NCBI GenBank assembly: GCA_022828105.1
Contig: JAJEJC010000007.1
Coordinates: forward strand, 1 to 64,000
DNA from: Dehalococcoidia bacterium
GTDB taxonomy: Bacteria > Chloroflexota > Dehalococcoidia > Bin125
DNA length: 64,000 nt
Direction of reading: 5' to 3'
Shown: in pieces, positions 41,786-51,594 of the stretch
Layout: every line of letters begins with the position of its first letter
Position numbering within the stretch: the first letter of the stretch is position 1
Program-made: the position numbers and the translations under genes
Notes under the pieces: generated by a model
What the model was told of the DNA's origin: nothing
What the model saw: the letters and a program-made list of their open reading frames with translations, nothing else
Databases searched by the model: none

Positions 41786-42628
41786 CTAGCCCCCGCCGCC
41801 GAAACCCAACTCGCGCTCGAGGAACGGGCCGACCGGCTGGATGCCCTGCGGCATGAAGTCCCAGTGACCGCAGGGCAACCAGACCAGCTCTTTCGGCTCG
41901 GACAGCAATTCGTAGAACCGCTGCGTCGCCTCCGGCGTGATCAAATCGTCCCGCTCGCCGGCCACAACCTGGATGGCGCGGCCGGCCATCATCGCCGCGT
42001 AGACACCGGGATCGCTCAGCAGATCCGCCAACTCGCCGGCGCTCCCGCCGCGCCCCGACAGCGTGCTCGCCCCGGAAATGCAGAATGAAGCCGCCTTGAC
42101 CCGCTCGTCCAGTCCGACGAACGGCGCACCGCGCATCCCGCCCATCGAGAAGCCGACGAATCCGACCCGCTCGGCGTCAACCTCCGGCCGCTTCGACAGG
42201 TAGTCGAGCGTGCGCATCCAGTCGACCACCGTCTGCAACGACTGGTCCAACCGCCGCATCGGCCAGCGCTGGAAATCTTCCATCGAGACCGCCCGCCTCG
42301 CGCGTTCGCCGTGACCGGCCTGATCGATCGTGGCGCAGATCGCGCCGCGCTGGACCCACTGCTCGGCCGGCCAGAGCACGTAGTCGCTGGACTTGTCCAG
42401 CGTGCCCGGATGCCCGACCAGCACCAGGGGTCGCGGACCCTCGGCTTCGGCCGACTGAATCAGCAATCCGCTGATCCGCTCGTCGTAGCGCGACGTGATC
42501 TCAAACCGCTCGACCGTAATCCCGCCGCCCTCGCCCGCCTGCGCGGTCTGCGCGTCGAACGGCAAGTCGCGGTCGTAACCAAACGCAAGCTCGCGCAACA
42601 GGCGCAACTGGTCGGTGTCGTCACTCAT
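41786..42628 (-). CDS. Alpha/beta hydrolase (dienelactone hydrolase-like)
   Basis: 280-aa alpha/beta hydrolase: start region SRYDERISGLLIQSAEAEGPRPLVLVGHPGTLDKS, nucleophile elbow GFSMGGMRGAPFVGLD, acid VAGERDDLITPEATQRFYELL and His in LPCGHWDFMPQG, followed by ERELGF. It resembles acetyl-xylan-esterase/dipeptidyl-peptidase-like hydrolases with the extra N-terminal segment. Its ATG overlaps the end of the FtsX-type permease gene by 8 bp, so it belongs to that operon. Substrate unknown. Confidence 0.86.
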   Translation of the reverse strand: MSDDTDQLRLLRELAFGYDRDLPFDAQTAQAGEGGGITVERFEITSRYDERISGLLIQSAEAEGPRPLVLVGHPGTLDKSSDYVLWPAEQWVQRGAICATIDQAGHGERARRAVSMEDFQRWPMRRLDQSLQTVVDWMRTLDYLSKRPEVDAERVGFVGFSMGGMRGAPFVGLDERVKAASFCISGASTLSGRGGSAGELADLLSDPGVYAAMMAGRAIQVVAGERDDLITPEATQRFYELLSEPKELVWLPCGHWDFMPQGIQPVGPFLERELGFGGGG

Positions 42629-45600
42629 ATCTCAATGCCTCGGCAATCGTCGTGCGTGCCGCCTGTCTTGCGGGGAAGTAGGTCAGCACGAGCGAGGCAA
42701 TGAACGCGCCGATCAGGATCGGCAGGATCGTACCCAGCGGGACGTACATGTCGATCTCGCCGAACGTGCCTTCGGCAAACAGTCTCCAGGCGAGTCCCAG
42801 CGCAAGCGCCGTGCCCAATCCAAGCCCCAGCAAGGCGATGAATCCCATCTCCAGCAGTAACTCGAATCCGACCAGCCGCGCCTGGAAGCCAATCGCCCGC
42901 AGGACGCCGATCTGTTGCCGGCGCTCAACCACCGCGCGCAGGGCGATCACGCCCAGCGCCGCCAGACCCGCGACCAGACCAATGCCAATGAATCCCTGGA
43001 ACAGGGCCAGGATCGACGACTGCGTGCTCTGCTGGCGTTTGAGTTCGCCCTGGATATCGACGGCGAAGATGCGCAGCTCGCGCTCGATGCCCTGCGCGAC
43101 ATCGAGCGAGTCCGCCCCGTCTCGCGTGGAGATGTAGTGCCGCGTGGTCTCGGACTGTCCGATTACCTGGTTAGCGATTGACTCAGGCAGTAGCAACGTC
43201 GGCAGTCCGCCCTCCTCGCCGTCGAGGTCGACGAAGGCGCCGCTGACCCGCTCCAGCACAGCAATCACTTCGACTTGTCGGGCGCTGGCGCCCAGACCCA
43301 CCTCAACCACGATCCTTGGCAGCCGGGTCGACTCATCAGTGACGCCGTCGGGTGTCGACCAGGGATCGAGCCCGCTCTCGTTGAATCCAAAGGCGCCGTC
43401 GATTGCATCGACGGTCACCACTGCGACCATCTCTCCGCCGGCCAACGCCGACCAGATCTCGCGCTCGTCTTCGTAGCGGTACGAGGTCGCCTGCAGCTTG
43501 ATCTCTTGCCCGGCGATGAACTCGCTGTTGACCCCACCGATCACCACCGCGTCGCGATCCTCGAGACGAACCGTGGACAGGTCGGTCTCGACGACACGGA
43601 TGTTGCCGTCGCCGTCCAATATGTGCTCTTCGGCCACCGGATTCCAGCGTTCGGCGAGCACCGTCACCGCACGCGTACCGCGCCGCGGACCGGCCTCGAT
43701 CCGTCCGGCATTCTCGATGTCCGCAAGCACGCCGCCGGCGCCCGCCTCGGCGAGGCCCGCGCGAATGTCGGAGGTCGCGTTGATCTCGGTGTTGAAAGCA
43801 AGCACCTCGAAGCCGCCGGCCGTGTCGCCGGCGGTGAAGGCCTGGCTGAACGAGGCGTTGATCGTGCTGAAGTTGACCAGTGCGAACGTGATCAGTGCGA
43901 TCATCGCAATCGTCATGCCGGTGCGATAGCGGGCCGCAGCCGGATAGGCAGCCGCTGTCCGAATCACCGGCGCCAGCCGACCCACTCCGCCGACGACTGC
44001 CCGGATAGCGCCCACGATGAGGTCGAGGTTGAAGATCAGCAGCAGCGTCCCGGCGGCGGTCAGCATCGTGCCGGCCAGTACGAACAGCTCAGGCCCTCCG
44101 TTGAGGTTGTTGTTGAAGAAGCTCTCGTGCCAGTCGTTGGGAATGAACCAGAGGAACATCACGACGCCGGCGCCAACGGTGTACAACAGCCGCTGGTTGA
44201 TCCGGCGTCCTCGCACGCGGAGCTTGTTCAGACCCATCACGATGCCCAGCGGAGTGAGCGAAATCCCGGCGATGTACAGGAACAGGCTCTCCTGTCCCAA
44301 TCCCAGATCGACCAGGTACAGGCCGCCGACCAGGAACAGCACCCACCACTGCGGATTCCAGCGCAGCACGCGCCAGCCGAACAGCAGGATCCAGGGAACC
44401 AGGCGCCGGGCGCGGCGGTTGCCGGTCAGTTGCAGGACGAACGCAATCGGCGCGCCCAGGATCAACGTCAGCGGCGTAGTCAGGACCAACACGATGCCAA
44501 TCGCGGTGGTGAAGACGCCGAGCACATTGCGCAGCACGCGCCACGGCGTCAGCGGAACGGTCTCCTCGTACTGTCCCTCCGGGATATCTCGGATCGCGGC
44601 GACGATGTTCAGCCGCGAGGCGCGGAAGCTGGAGAAGACCACGGTGATGAACGTAATCACGATGCCGATACAGGCCGAGATCACGAGGCTCTTGATCGTC
44701 ACGGTCCAGGTGAATTGGAAGCCGAAGCTCTCGAAACCCTGGTTCAGCGCGGCAATCAGGCCGATCGCGAAGAGCAACCCCAGGACGACGCCGATCACGG
44801 CCGCGCCCATGTTGTAGATCATGCCTTCGGAGATGAACATCTGAATCAGGTCATTGCGCTGCATCCCCACGGCCCGCGCGATACCCATTTCCGGTTTCCG
44901 CTCCTCGGCCAGCATGGCAAAGATCAGGAAGATCAACAGGATGCCTGCAGCGACCGAGAACGATCCCATGAACAGGAAGAGCGTGGTGAAGGCGCTGGCG
45001 ATGAACTCGGCGGCTTCCAGGCTGTCGGCCTTGATCGGGTCCGTGGCAAAACGCGGCAGTCCGTTACTCAGGTAGAGGTCCGGCTTTGCTCGCTGCAGCC
45101 CGATTAGGGCCTGGTTGATGTCATCATCGAGCGCGTCCGAAAACTCCAGCGGCGCATCCACGCCGCCGGCGCCGCTCACCAGGATCGTGTCCCACTTGTC
45201 AGGCGGCGACAGTCCTGGACCTAACAGCTCCTGATACTGAGCCATCGACAGCAGGCCGCCGGCCGCCCCCGGTTCCAGATTGCCGGTCAGGACGGCGTCA
45301 CGGCCGATCGCGGCGACCGTGTACTGGCGAGGCTGACCGAGCACATAGAGACGGACTCGGTCGCCGGGCTCGGCGTCAAGTTCGCGCGCCGCGATCTCGT
45401 TGATCACAATCTCATCCGTGGCCAGTCCCGTCAGACGCAGCAAGTCGCCGTCCTCGTCGCGGACCGCGTCGAGCCGGTCGACCATCGCCGGGTCCACGCC
45501 GACCAAGAAGAACTGCGGCTCGATCAGGCCGGCGTCGGGGTGTTCAATCGGGACGAGTTCAAAGCGCGAGCCAAAGATCGCGTCGATCCGGTCGTCGCCG

Positions 45601-45974
45601 GCGAAGTGCGACTGCAGATCTCGCAAGACCTGGTCGGGAATCGTGTCGCCGACACGCTCGCCGTCGCTTGTGTCAATCTCCTCGGGCTCGATGAAGTGGT
45701 CGATCCGCTCCAGGCTGTCCAGCGCGAGCCCTCGGATGCTGACTGCCAGCGAATCGCCTGTCGAGAACGCAATCGTCACGATGATCGTGGCCAGCGTGAG
45801 GCCCATCGTGACGAGTACCGTCTGCGCCCGACGGCGCGGGATGTTGCGTAAGCCCATACGCACGAGGATCGGCCGCTTGAGGAAGATGAACGCAATCACC
45901 GCCGCCGCCACGCCGGCGATGGCGACGACGATCCACATCAACCGGATCGTGGGCAGACCGAAGAGTTCTTCCAT
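42621..45974 (-). CDS. Large ABC transporter permease, FtsX/MacB type (1117 aa)
   Basis: 1117-aa membrane protein with two FtsX-like regions. The first half: spans at about 10-33 and 55-75 (ILVRMGLRNIPRRRAQTVLVTMGLTLATIIVTIAF), an extracytoplasmic MacB-like domain (to about 310) and three spans (about 330-470). Then several extra spans (about 480-660: LVPWILLFGWRVL, WVLFLVGGLYLVDLG). A second extracytoplasmic domain (about 715-990) and a final FtsX domain (about 1000-1117, GFIGIGLVAGLAALGVIALRAVVERRQQIGVLRAIGF... YFPARQAARTTIAEALRYE). About twice normal length, so it may act as a complete permease. ATPase gene is just upstream. Confidence 0.9.
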   Translation of the reverse strand: MEELFGLPTIRLMWIVVAIAGVAAAVIAFIFLKRPILVRMGLRNIPRRRAQTVLVTMGLTLATIIVTIAFSTGDSLAVSIRGLALDSLERIDHFIEPEEIDTSDGERVGDTIPDQVLRDLQSHFAGDDRIDAIFGSRFELVPIEHPDAGLIEPQFFLVGVDPAMVDRLDAVRDEDGDLLRLTGLATDEIVINEIAARELDAEPGDRVRLYVLGQPRQYTVAAIGRDAVLTGNLEPGAAGGLLSMAQYQELLGPGLSPPDKWDTILVSGAGGVDAPLEFSDALDDDINQALIGLQRAKPDLYLSNGLPRFATDPIKADSLEAAEFIASAFTTLFLFMGSFSVAAGILLIFLIFAMLAEERKPEMGIARAVGMQRNDLIQMFISEGMIYNMGAAVIGVVLGLLFAIGLIAALNQGFESFGFQFTWTVTIKSLVISACIGIVITFITVVFSSFRASRLNIVAAIRDIPEGQYEETVPLTPWRVLRNVLGVFTTAIGIVLVLTTPLTLILGAPIAFVLQLTGNRRARRLVPWILLFGWRVLRWNPQWWVLFLVGGLYLVDLGLGQESLFLYIAGISLTPLGIVMGLNKLRVRGRRINQRLLYTVGAGVVMFLWFIPNDWHESFFNNNLNGGPELFVLAGTMLTAAGTLLLIFNLDLIVGAIRAVVGGVGRLAPVIRTAAAYPAAARYRTGMTIAMIALITFALVNFSTINASFSQAFTAGDTAGGFEVLAFNTEINATSDIRAGLAEAGAGGVLADIENAGRIEAGPRRGTRAVTVLAERWNPVAEEHILDGDGNIRVVETDLSTVRLEDRDAVVIGGVNSEFIAGQEIKLQATSYRYEDEREIWSALAGGEMVAVVTVDAIDGAFGFNESGLDPWSTPDGVTDESTRLPRIVVEVGLGASARQVEVIAVLERVSGAFVDLDGEEGGLPTLLLPESIANQVIGQSETTRHYISTRDGADSLDVAQGIERELRIFAVDIQGELKRQQSTQSSILALFQGFIGIGLVAGLAALGVIALRAVVERRQQIGVLRAIGFQARLVGFELLLEMGFIALLGLGLGTALALGLAWRLFAEGTFGEIDMYVPLGTILPILIGAFIASLVLTYFPARQAARTTIAEALRYE

Positions 45975-46029
45975 GTCGCAGATGCCCTCGCGTTGAGAAT
46001 CGTCCGACGCAGCAGCCCGCTGAGCGCCG

Positions 46030-46800
46030 CTAGCTGCCGAGCTGCCGGTGAATCGTCTCGCCCTCGATCAACCCGTCACGCATATGAATCGTGCGGTTCG
46101 CTCGCCGCCCGATGTTCTCGTCGTGCGTGACGATCACAAACGTCTGCTGATTGCGCTCATTTAGATCCTCGAGCAAGTCCATGATCTGGTTGGCGTTGGT
46201 CGAGTCGAGGTCGCCGGTCGGTTCATCGCCCCAGACGATGGCAGGATCATTGACCAGGGCTCGGGCAATGGTCACGCGCTGGCGTTGGCCGCCCGAGAGC
46301 TGGGCCGGGCGATGACCGGCCCAGTCGCGCAGGTCGACCTGCTCCAGGGCGAGCATCGCCCGTTCTCGGGACTCTCGCTGACCCACGCCGCCGAGCAGCA
46401 GCGGCAATTCGACATTCTCGACCGATGAAAGCACCGGCAGCAGGTTGTAGAACTGGAAGATGAACCCCATCCGTCTGGCGCGATGATCGGTGCGCTCCGT
46501 GTCGGGCATGTCGTGGATGCTGCGCCCCTCGACGTAGATCTCACCCTGATCGATCGTCTCCAGTCCCGACAGGCAGTTGAGCAGCGTCGTCTTGCCGCAG
46601 CCCGACGGTCCCATGATCGTCACCATCTCGCCCTTCGCCACGGTCAGCGTCGCGCCGCGCAGCGCGTGAACGGGCTGTCCCGCCCCCGCATAGGTCTTGT
46701 GCACGTCGCGGGCGACGATGATCGAATTGGCCGCCGCTCGGGCGGCCGCCGACTTCTGCGGAGCGGGTTCGGCTTCAAGGTCCAACGGACGAGTGGTCAT
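46030..46800 (-). CDS. ABC transporter ATP-binding protein (LolD/MacB-like)
   Basis: 256-aa ATPase: Walker [14 protein letters not shown]-loop [24 protein letters not shown], signature [16 protein letters not shown], Walker [14 protein letters not shown] (Trp precedes the Gly-Asp-Glu) and switch His in FVIVTHDE. The DEPTGDLD and FYNLLP patterns are typical of the FtsE/LolD/MacB group working with FtsX-like permeases. I chose ATG at 46800 with AGGAG 6 nt before it; the frame is open upstream without homology. 55 bp separate it from the permease gene; they form one operon with a hydrolase. Exporter cargo unknown. Confidence 0.93.
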   Translation of the reverse strand: MTTRPLDLEAEPAPQKSAAARAAANSIIVARDVHKTYAGAGQPVHALRGATLTVAKGEMVTIMGPSGCGKTTLLNCLSGLETIDQGEIYVEGRSIHDMPDTERTDHRARRMGFIFQFYNLLPVLSSVENVELPLLLGGVGQRESRERAMLALEQVDLRDWAGHRPAQLSGGQRQRVTIARALVNDPAIVWGDEPTGDLDSTNANQIMDLLEDLNERNQQTFVIVTHDENIGRRANRTIHMRDGLIEGETIHRQLGS

Positions 46801-47030
46801 GGAGGACTCCTCACGAGCCATGTGAGACTCGGTGCGATCGCACGACGCTGCCTCGCAGCTGCGCCTGCTGCTGCGGCTCCGACCCAGCCTATCCCGCCCC
46901 TGCGTAATCGCGGGGTCATCGACTCGGAAAATCGCGGTCAGCGCGCGGAAATGTAGAGCAACGAATAGCCGCTGTCCCGCGATCACGTAGCGTTCGTGGC
47001 ATCGCCCAACGCGAACGAACGGACCCAACC

Positions 47031-47333
47031 ATGACCGAAACCGCCAGCCTGATGGAAACCGCCGACCAGTTCGCCCAGGACTTGATCGCGAACAACATCG
47101 CCGGACTGATGCCGGTCTTCACACCGGTCGGCATCGGGCAGGCGATGGCGCTGCAGGCACAGCCGGGCTCGGCCGAGGGCTCGGAGAGCTTCGAGATCGA
47201 CGACCAGGGCGACAATCTCCTGCACATCACGTTTCGCGGTCCGGAGAGCGCCGGCGGCGACGGCACGATCTTCACCCAGTGGGTCGAAGTCGAGGGTTTC
47301 TGGAAGGTCGACGCAATCGGCCGCGTGGAGTAG
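47031..47333 (+). CDS. Small protein, unknown function
   Basis: 100-aa acidic cytoplasmic protein: a helical first half ([38 protein letters not shown]) and a strand-rich second half ([18 protein letters not shown]...[22 protein letters not shown]). The second half recalls NTF2/SnoaL-like folds, which often have such FWKVD-like strands, but this is not firm. Divergent from the ABC ATPase gene by 230 bp of mainly featureless GC-rich DNA; convergent with the FAH-like gene (3 bp). Confidence 0.6.
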   Translation: MTETASLMETADQFAQDLIANNIAGLMPVFTPVGIGQAMALQAQPGSAEGSESFEIDDQGDNLLHITFRGPESAGGDGTIFTQWVEVEGFWKVDAIGRVE

Positions 47334-47336
47334 CGG

Positions 47337-48092
47337 TTAGGTCAGGCTCAACTCGACATCGCCAATGCCCGGAAATGCGATCGTCACCTCCATGCCGGCC
47401 TGCCCGCCGGGATGCAGCGCGGCTGCTCCCGTGGTGATGATCTCGCCCTCCGCGACCGTCATGCCGCGATTGTTGATCTCGTTCACGGTCGCGACCAGCA
47501 CTTCGACTGGATTGGGACGTCCGTCGCGACCCTCGGCCACGACCTCGCCGTCGATCTGAATCGAGCAGGGCAGGCTGACGAGATCCTTGTTCCGCCAGTC
47601 GTCGATCTCCGGACCCACGATCAGCGCCTGGTTGCCGACGCCGTCGGCCGCCATGCTGGGGAACTCAGGCGCGCCGCCGAAGCGGTTGTTCGGCGCTTCA
47701 ATCACGATGTAGGCATTGGACACGCCGTCCAGCACCGAATCCCGGCTGTGTCCGCCGTCGGTCGGCGCGTACTCTCGACCCACTCGGAACGCGACCTCAG
47801 CCTCAAGGATGCAGGTGACGAACTCGTCGCCCGGGATCGAAGCAGGCGAGTCGATCACCATGCCCTCGAAGAACGGCGCAAGCACCATGTCGCCGCCGAT
47901 CACCGCCGCTTTCCAGGCGACCGCCGGTCGCGGGTTGCGCGACCAACGCTCCCAGTAGATGCGGCCACCGTCGTCGGCGTTCTGCGGCCGGCAGGACTCG
48001 GGGATTGGCGGCAGTGGTAGTCCGTTGGCAGTCGCTTGATCGAGGAAATCTGCGGCTTGCTTCACCTGGGCGTCGGAGAGAGCGTCGGGCAT
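47337..48092 (-). CDS. Fumarylacetoacetate-hydrolase-like / 2-keto-4-pentenoate hydratase family protein
   Basis: 251-aa protein of the FAH superfamily (hydratase/decarboxylase type, as 2-oxopent-4-enoate hydratase): AWKAAVIGGDMVLAPFFEGMVIDSPASI, then FVTCILEAEVAFRVGREY (acidic metal ligands Glu...Glu), VSNAYIVIEAPNNRFGG, IVGPEIDDWRNKDL and MTVAEGEIITTGAAALHPGGQAGMEVTIAFPGIGDVELSL. The metal-binding E-x-E...pattern fits. Catabolic role for aromatic meta-cleavage products is possible but unproven. ATG at 48092 chosen by homology; the frame is open upstream. Confidence 0.88.
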   Translation of the reverse strand: MPDALSDAQVKQAADFLDQATANGLPLPPIPESCRPQNADDGGRIYWERWSRNPRPAVAWKAAVIGGDMVLAPFFEGMVIDSPASIPGDEFVTCILEAEVAFRVGREYAPTDGGHSRDSVLDGVSNAYIVIEAPNNRFGGAPEFPSMAADGVGNQALIVGPEIDDWRNKDLVSLPCSIQIDGEVVAEGRDGRPNPVEVLVATVNEINNRGMTVAEGEIITTGAAALHPGGQAGMEVTIAFPGIGDVELSLT

Positions 48093-48185
48093 TGTGGCAT
48101 CCAATCGGACTGTTCGGTTCGCTGAGTCGTACCAGCAGGATAAGAGCCTCGCGGCTGCGTCCCTGCTTCGGGTTACCCTGCCGGC

Positions 48186-48776
48186 ATGACCCACAACACG
48201 CCGCGACCCGTTGACGAGCTGGTCGACTTTCTTTACTCGCTGGGTACGGCCGACGTTGACCACACCGGCCACGACTTCCTCTCCCATCTGCGGGCGGTCC
48301 GCGATTTGCTGGTTGAGCACGACGCCGGGGACGAGTTAGCCGCCGCGGGATTGTTCCACTCGATCTACGGCACCGAGAAGTTCCGGGACTTCTCTCTGCC
48401 GCTTGACCAGCGTCAGCAAGTGCGCGACCTGATCGGCGATCGCGCCGAGCGCATTGCCTGGCTCAACTGCATAATGGATCGCACCACATTCGACGCGGCG
48501 GTCGTGGCCGCATTGGACGGGGTCTCGGAGCTGACAATCGCTGATCGCGAGGGCAATCCGCCTGTTGCGGTCACGCTTGAACAGCTTCGCGACCTGGCGA
48601 CAGTCCACCTCTTCGACTGGCTGGAGCAGGTCGAGCGCTCCGAGTTTGGTTGGGGCTACCGTCGCGAGGCCTATCGCAACATGGCGAAACTCGTTGGTCC
48701 CGACGCACAGGCGTTGCACGCCGAGGTCTTCGCCCGCGAGCCCGCCGCGCCCGCGACAAGGGCCGCCGGAGCCTAG
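48186..48776 (+). CDS. DUF6817 family (HD-like) protein
   Basis: 196-aa protein. The core DHTGHDFLSHLRAVRDLLVEHDAGDELAAAGLFHSIYGTEKFRDFSL resembles DUF6817, an HD-superfamily-like helical domain with spaced His residues, followed by RQQVRDLIGDRAERIAWLNCIMDRTTF. Metal-dependent phosphohydrolase activity is plausible from the fold but untested. No operon partner is clear; the thiolase-like gene starts about 100 bp later. Confidence 0.78.
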   Translation: MTHNTPRPVDELVDFLYSLGTADVDHTGHDFLSHLRAVRDLLVEHDAGDELAAAGLFHSIYGTEKFRDFSLPLDQRQQVRDLIGDRAERIAWLNCIMDRTTFDAAVVAALDGVSELTIADREGNPPVAVTLEQLRDLATVHLFDWLEQVERSEFGWGYRREAYRNMAKLVGPDAQALHAEVFAREPAAPATRAAGA

Positions 48777-48873
48777 CGCGGTTCGCGCCGCGTTCCTGTC
48801 CTAGACTGCGCACGTCCTGGCGGCGTTGACTGCGCCGACAGGCCCGACCTGATGTCCTTGAAGGGAGCAAGCG

Positions 48874-50136
48874 GTGACGACCGACATTGACGCAACGGCT
48901 GGCAAGTATCTGCGCGACAAGTACGCCATCATCGGCGTTGGCGAGACGACCTACACGCGCGGATCGGGGATGACCACCCGAGCCCTCGGCACGTGGGCGA
49001 TCAAGAACGCGATGGACGACGCGGGGATTCCGGCGTCCGAGATCGACGGGATGATGTCCTACTCGGGCAACGACTCAACGGCGTCGCCGATGCTCGCCGG
49101 GGACCTCGGCATCCGGCTCAACTTCTACATGGACGTTCAGGGTGGCGGCTCGTCGTCGGAGGCGCTGATCGGCCTTGCCATCGGCGCGATCGAGGCCGGC
49201 ATGTGCGAAACGGTCGTCGTCTTCCGTTCGATGAACGGCTTTTCGCAGGTCCGCATCGGCGGGACCGGCGCGCGCGCCTCGGTGCCGGTCGGCGGCGACG
49301 CGCTGCACGCGGCCGCCTACGGCTGGTTCTCGGCCGGACAGAACTTCTCCCCCACCTTTATGCGCCACATGTACGACTACGGCACCACGCCCGAACAGGT
49401 GGCGATGGTCAAGGTGATCCACTCCGAGCACGCCTCCAACAACCCCAAGGCCTACTACAAACAGCGCGTGACGGTCGAGGACGTGGTCAACTCGCGGATG
49501 ATCTGCAAGCCGCTGCACCTGCTCGACTGCTGTGTCGAGACCGACAACGCAACGGCGCTGATCGTCACCTCAGTCGACAAGGCGTACGACTACGCCAACA
49601 CCCCGGCTCGGATCCTCGGTGTGGCCGGCCGCGTTTGCAAGCCGCGCATCGACATGCACTTCCAGCACGGTCCGATCTCGACCGTTGCCGGTCACTACAT
49701 CAAGGACATCATCTACCGCAACGCGGGCGTCGGTCCCGAGGACATCCAGTGCACCGGCGCCTACGACGCCTTCACCTTCACTTCGATGCTGCAACTTGAG
49801 GACTACGGCTTCTGCGAGAAAGGCGAGGGCGGCGACTACGTCTCCTCCGGGATCATGCGCTTGGGCGGCGAGCGGCCCAACAACACGTCCGGCGGTCACC
49901 TCTGCGAGGGCTACACGCACGGGATGAACATGATCATCGAGAACGTGCGCCAGCTTCGCGGCCAGGTTGACGACTATTGCCCGGTCGACGGCAACGGCAA
50001 CAAGCAGCACACCTTCAACTACGCCGAGCCGGCGGCGGGCGGCGGTTGCCGCCAGGTTCCCGATGTCGAGATTACGCAGAACCTGGGCTGGGCGATGCCC
50101 GGCACCGGTTCCTCGCTAATCATGCGCAAGGGCTAG
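48874..50136 (+). CDS. Thiolase-like lipid-transfer protein (SCP2-thiolase/Ltp2-like)
   Basis: 420-aa thiolase-fold protein: YAIIGVGETTYTRGSGMTTRALGTWAIKNAMDDAGIPASEIDGM, VQGGGSSSEALIGLAIGAIEAGMCETVVV, and EGYTHGMNMIIENVRQLRG near the end. The residue matching the catalytic Cys of thiolases (usually CxSG/CASG) falls in GGGSSSEA, with no Cys, as in Ltp2-type retro-aldolases of steroid side-chain degradation. The following gene is a DUF35-type OB-fold protein, the partner type used by Ltp2. GTG start with AAGGGAG 6 nt upstream. Substrate unknown. Confidence 0.88.
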   Translation: MTTDIDATAGKYLRDKYAIIGVGETTYTRGSGMTTRALGTWAIKNAMDDAGIPASEIDGMMSYSGNDSTASPMLAGDLGIRLNFYMDVQGGGSSSEALIGLAIGAIEAGMCETVVVFRSMNGFSQVRIGGTGARASVPVGGDALHAAAYGWFSAGQNFSPTFMRHMYDYGTTPEQVAMVKVIHSEHASNNPKAYYKQRVTVEDVVNSRMICKPLHLLDCCVETDNATALIVTSVDKAYDYANTPARILGVAGRVCKPRIDMHFQHGPISTVAGHYIKDIIYRNAGVGPEDIQCTGAYDAFTFTSMLQLEDYGFCEKGEGGDYVSSGIMRLGGERPNNTSGGHLCEGYTHGMNMIIENVRQLRGQVDDYCPVDGNGNKQHTFNYAEPAAGGGCRQVPDVEITQNLGWAMPGTGSSLIMRKG

Positions 50137-50179
50137 AGCGGAACTCAGCAACGACGACGAAACCGAACAGGAGCCGAAG

Positions 50180-50716
50180 ATGCCGCAGGGCGAATACCTG
50201 GGAATGACCCTCACCGTTCTTGACCTCGACCAGGAAAACCTGGCCTACTTCCAACACTGCGCCGACCACGACTTCCATCTCCAGCAGTGCGCCGACCCGG
50301 ACTGTGGATTGATCCGTTACCCGCCGGGCACCGCCTGCCCCTGGTGCTCGGGACGCGAGTTCAACTGGGTGCCGGTTGACGCGCGAGGGGAGGTGCACTC
50401 CTACGGCGAGGTCCACCACGCCATCCAGCCCGCCTTCCGCGAGCGCGCGCCCTACATGATCCTGCTGGTCGAGCTCGACACGCAGTCAGGCGTTCCGACC
50501 GAACATGAGGCGCTGCGCGTCGCGGGCAACCTGGTTGACGCCGATGGCAACTTTGCCGGCCCTGACCTGGTCAAGCAGGTCGGCATCGGCTCGCGGATGC
50601 GAATGGTCTTCGCCGACGTCGCCGATGGCCTGGCGCTCCCCCACTGGACCCTGGACGAAGATGCCGAACAGCCGGACTCGCCCTGGCGCTATCCGCAGGA
50701 AGTCAACGGCGTCTAG
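50180..50716 (+). CDS. OB-fold/zinc-ribbon protein (DUF35 type)
   Basis: 178-aa DUF35-type protein: an N-terminal zinc ribbon QQCADPDCGLIRYPPGTACPWCSG (C-x4-C-x10-C-x2-C) and a C-terminal OB fold (FNWVPVDARGEVHSYGEVHH...YMILLVELDTQSGVPTEH, VGIGSRMRMVFADVAD). Such proteins bind acyl-CoA and form complexes with thiolase-like partners. AGGAG lies 6 nt before the ATG. It follows the thiolase-like gene by 43 bp and precedes two SDR genes, fitting a catabolic operon. Confidence 0.9.
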   Translation: MPQGEYLGMTLTVLDLDQENLAYFQHCADHDFHLQQCADPDCGLIRYPPGTACPWCSGREFNWVPVDARGEVHSYGEVHHAIQPAFRERAPYMILLVELDTQSGVPTEHEALRVAGNLVDADGNFAGPDLVKQVGIGSRMRMVFADVADGLALPHWTLDEDAEQPDSPWRYPQEVNGV

Positions 50717-50731
50717 AAACGGATTCCGGAG

Positions 50732-51559
50732 ATGGCCGAGCGCGGTATCCAGCGATTCCAGGGCAAGGTCGCCCTCGTCACCGGAGGCGCATCGGGCATG
50801 GGCGCGGAGACATCGATCCGCCTCGCCCGAGAGGGCGCGTCCGTCGCGGTCGTGGGTCTGCCCGACGATCCGCGCGGCACAGATGTCGTCGCGCAAATCA
50901 CCGACGCCGGGGGTCACTCGATCTACGTGGGCGCAGATGTCTCGCGCGAGACCGACTGCGACGCCGCCGCGCAGGCCGCCGTCGACGCCTTCGGGCGGAT
51001 CGACCTGTGCATGGCCGCCGCCGGCATCCTCAATGCCCACTACGTGTCGGGCGAAGTCCCGGAAGACAATCTCGCCGCCGACCGACGGGCCGGACACATC
51101 ATCAACAAGCCGGTCGAGTTCTGGGAGAAGGTGCTCTCCGTCAACTTGACCGGCGTGATGCTGACCAATCGCGCCGTCGCCCGACACATGATTGCCCAGG
51201 GCGACGGCGGCGCGATCGTCAACATCTCCTCCGGCGCGGCCAAGATTCCGATGGCCGGCTCGGCCGAGTACTCGGTCTCCAAGACCGGCGTCTGGATGCT
51301 CACTCGCGTCCTCGCCCTGGAGCTTGCTCCGCATAGCATCCGCGTCAACACCGTCGCGCCGGGCGTGATCGACACGCCGATGGCGCTCGGCCTCTCGCAG
51401 GACGAAGAGCGCCGCGCCGCCTTCGAGCGGCTCGTTCCCCTCGGCCGCCTCGGCGAGGCAGAGGACATCGCCGAGGCAACCCTCTTCCTGCTCAGCGACC
51501 AGTCCGGCTACATCACCGGTCAAATCCTCCACCCCGACGGCGGCCTGTTCACCGGCTGA
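50732..51559 (+). CDS. Short-chain dehydrogenase/reductase (first of two)
   Basis: 275-aa SDR enzyme: NAD(P)-binding VALVTGGASGMGAETSIRLAREGASVAVVG, NAG-like AAAGILNAHYVS, catalytic Ser in NISSGAAKIPMAG and Tyr-x3-Lys in AEYSVSKTGVWMLTR, then VNTVAPGVIDTPM and ITGQILHPDGGLFTG. The region after the AAAG motif (GEVPEDNLAADRRAGHIINKPVEFWEKV) is longer than in typical SDRs and is shared with the next gene. Substrate unknown; redox step of a CoA-linked or cyclic-ketone pathway is plausible given the neighbours. Confidence 0.94.
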   Translation: MAERGIQRFQGKVALVTGGASGMGAETSIRLAREGASVAVVGLPDDPRGTDVVAQITDAGGHSIYVGADVSRETDCDAAAQAAVDAFGRIDLCMAAAGILNAHYVSGEVPEDNLAADRRAGHIINKPVEFWEKVLSVNLTGVMLTNRAVARHMIAQGDGGAIVNISSGAAKIPMAGSAEYSVSKTGVWMLTRVLALELAPHSIRVNTVAPGVIDTPMALGLSQDEERRAAFERLVPLGRLGEAEDIAEATLFLLSDQSGYITGQILHPDGGLFTG

Positions 51560-51594
51560 ACACTGCAAACCATCTGCCTGCAAGGAGTCGAACC

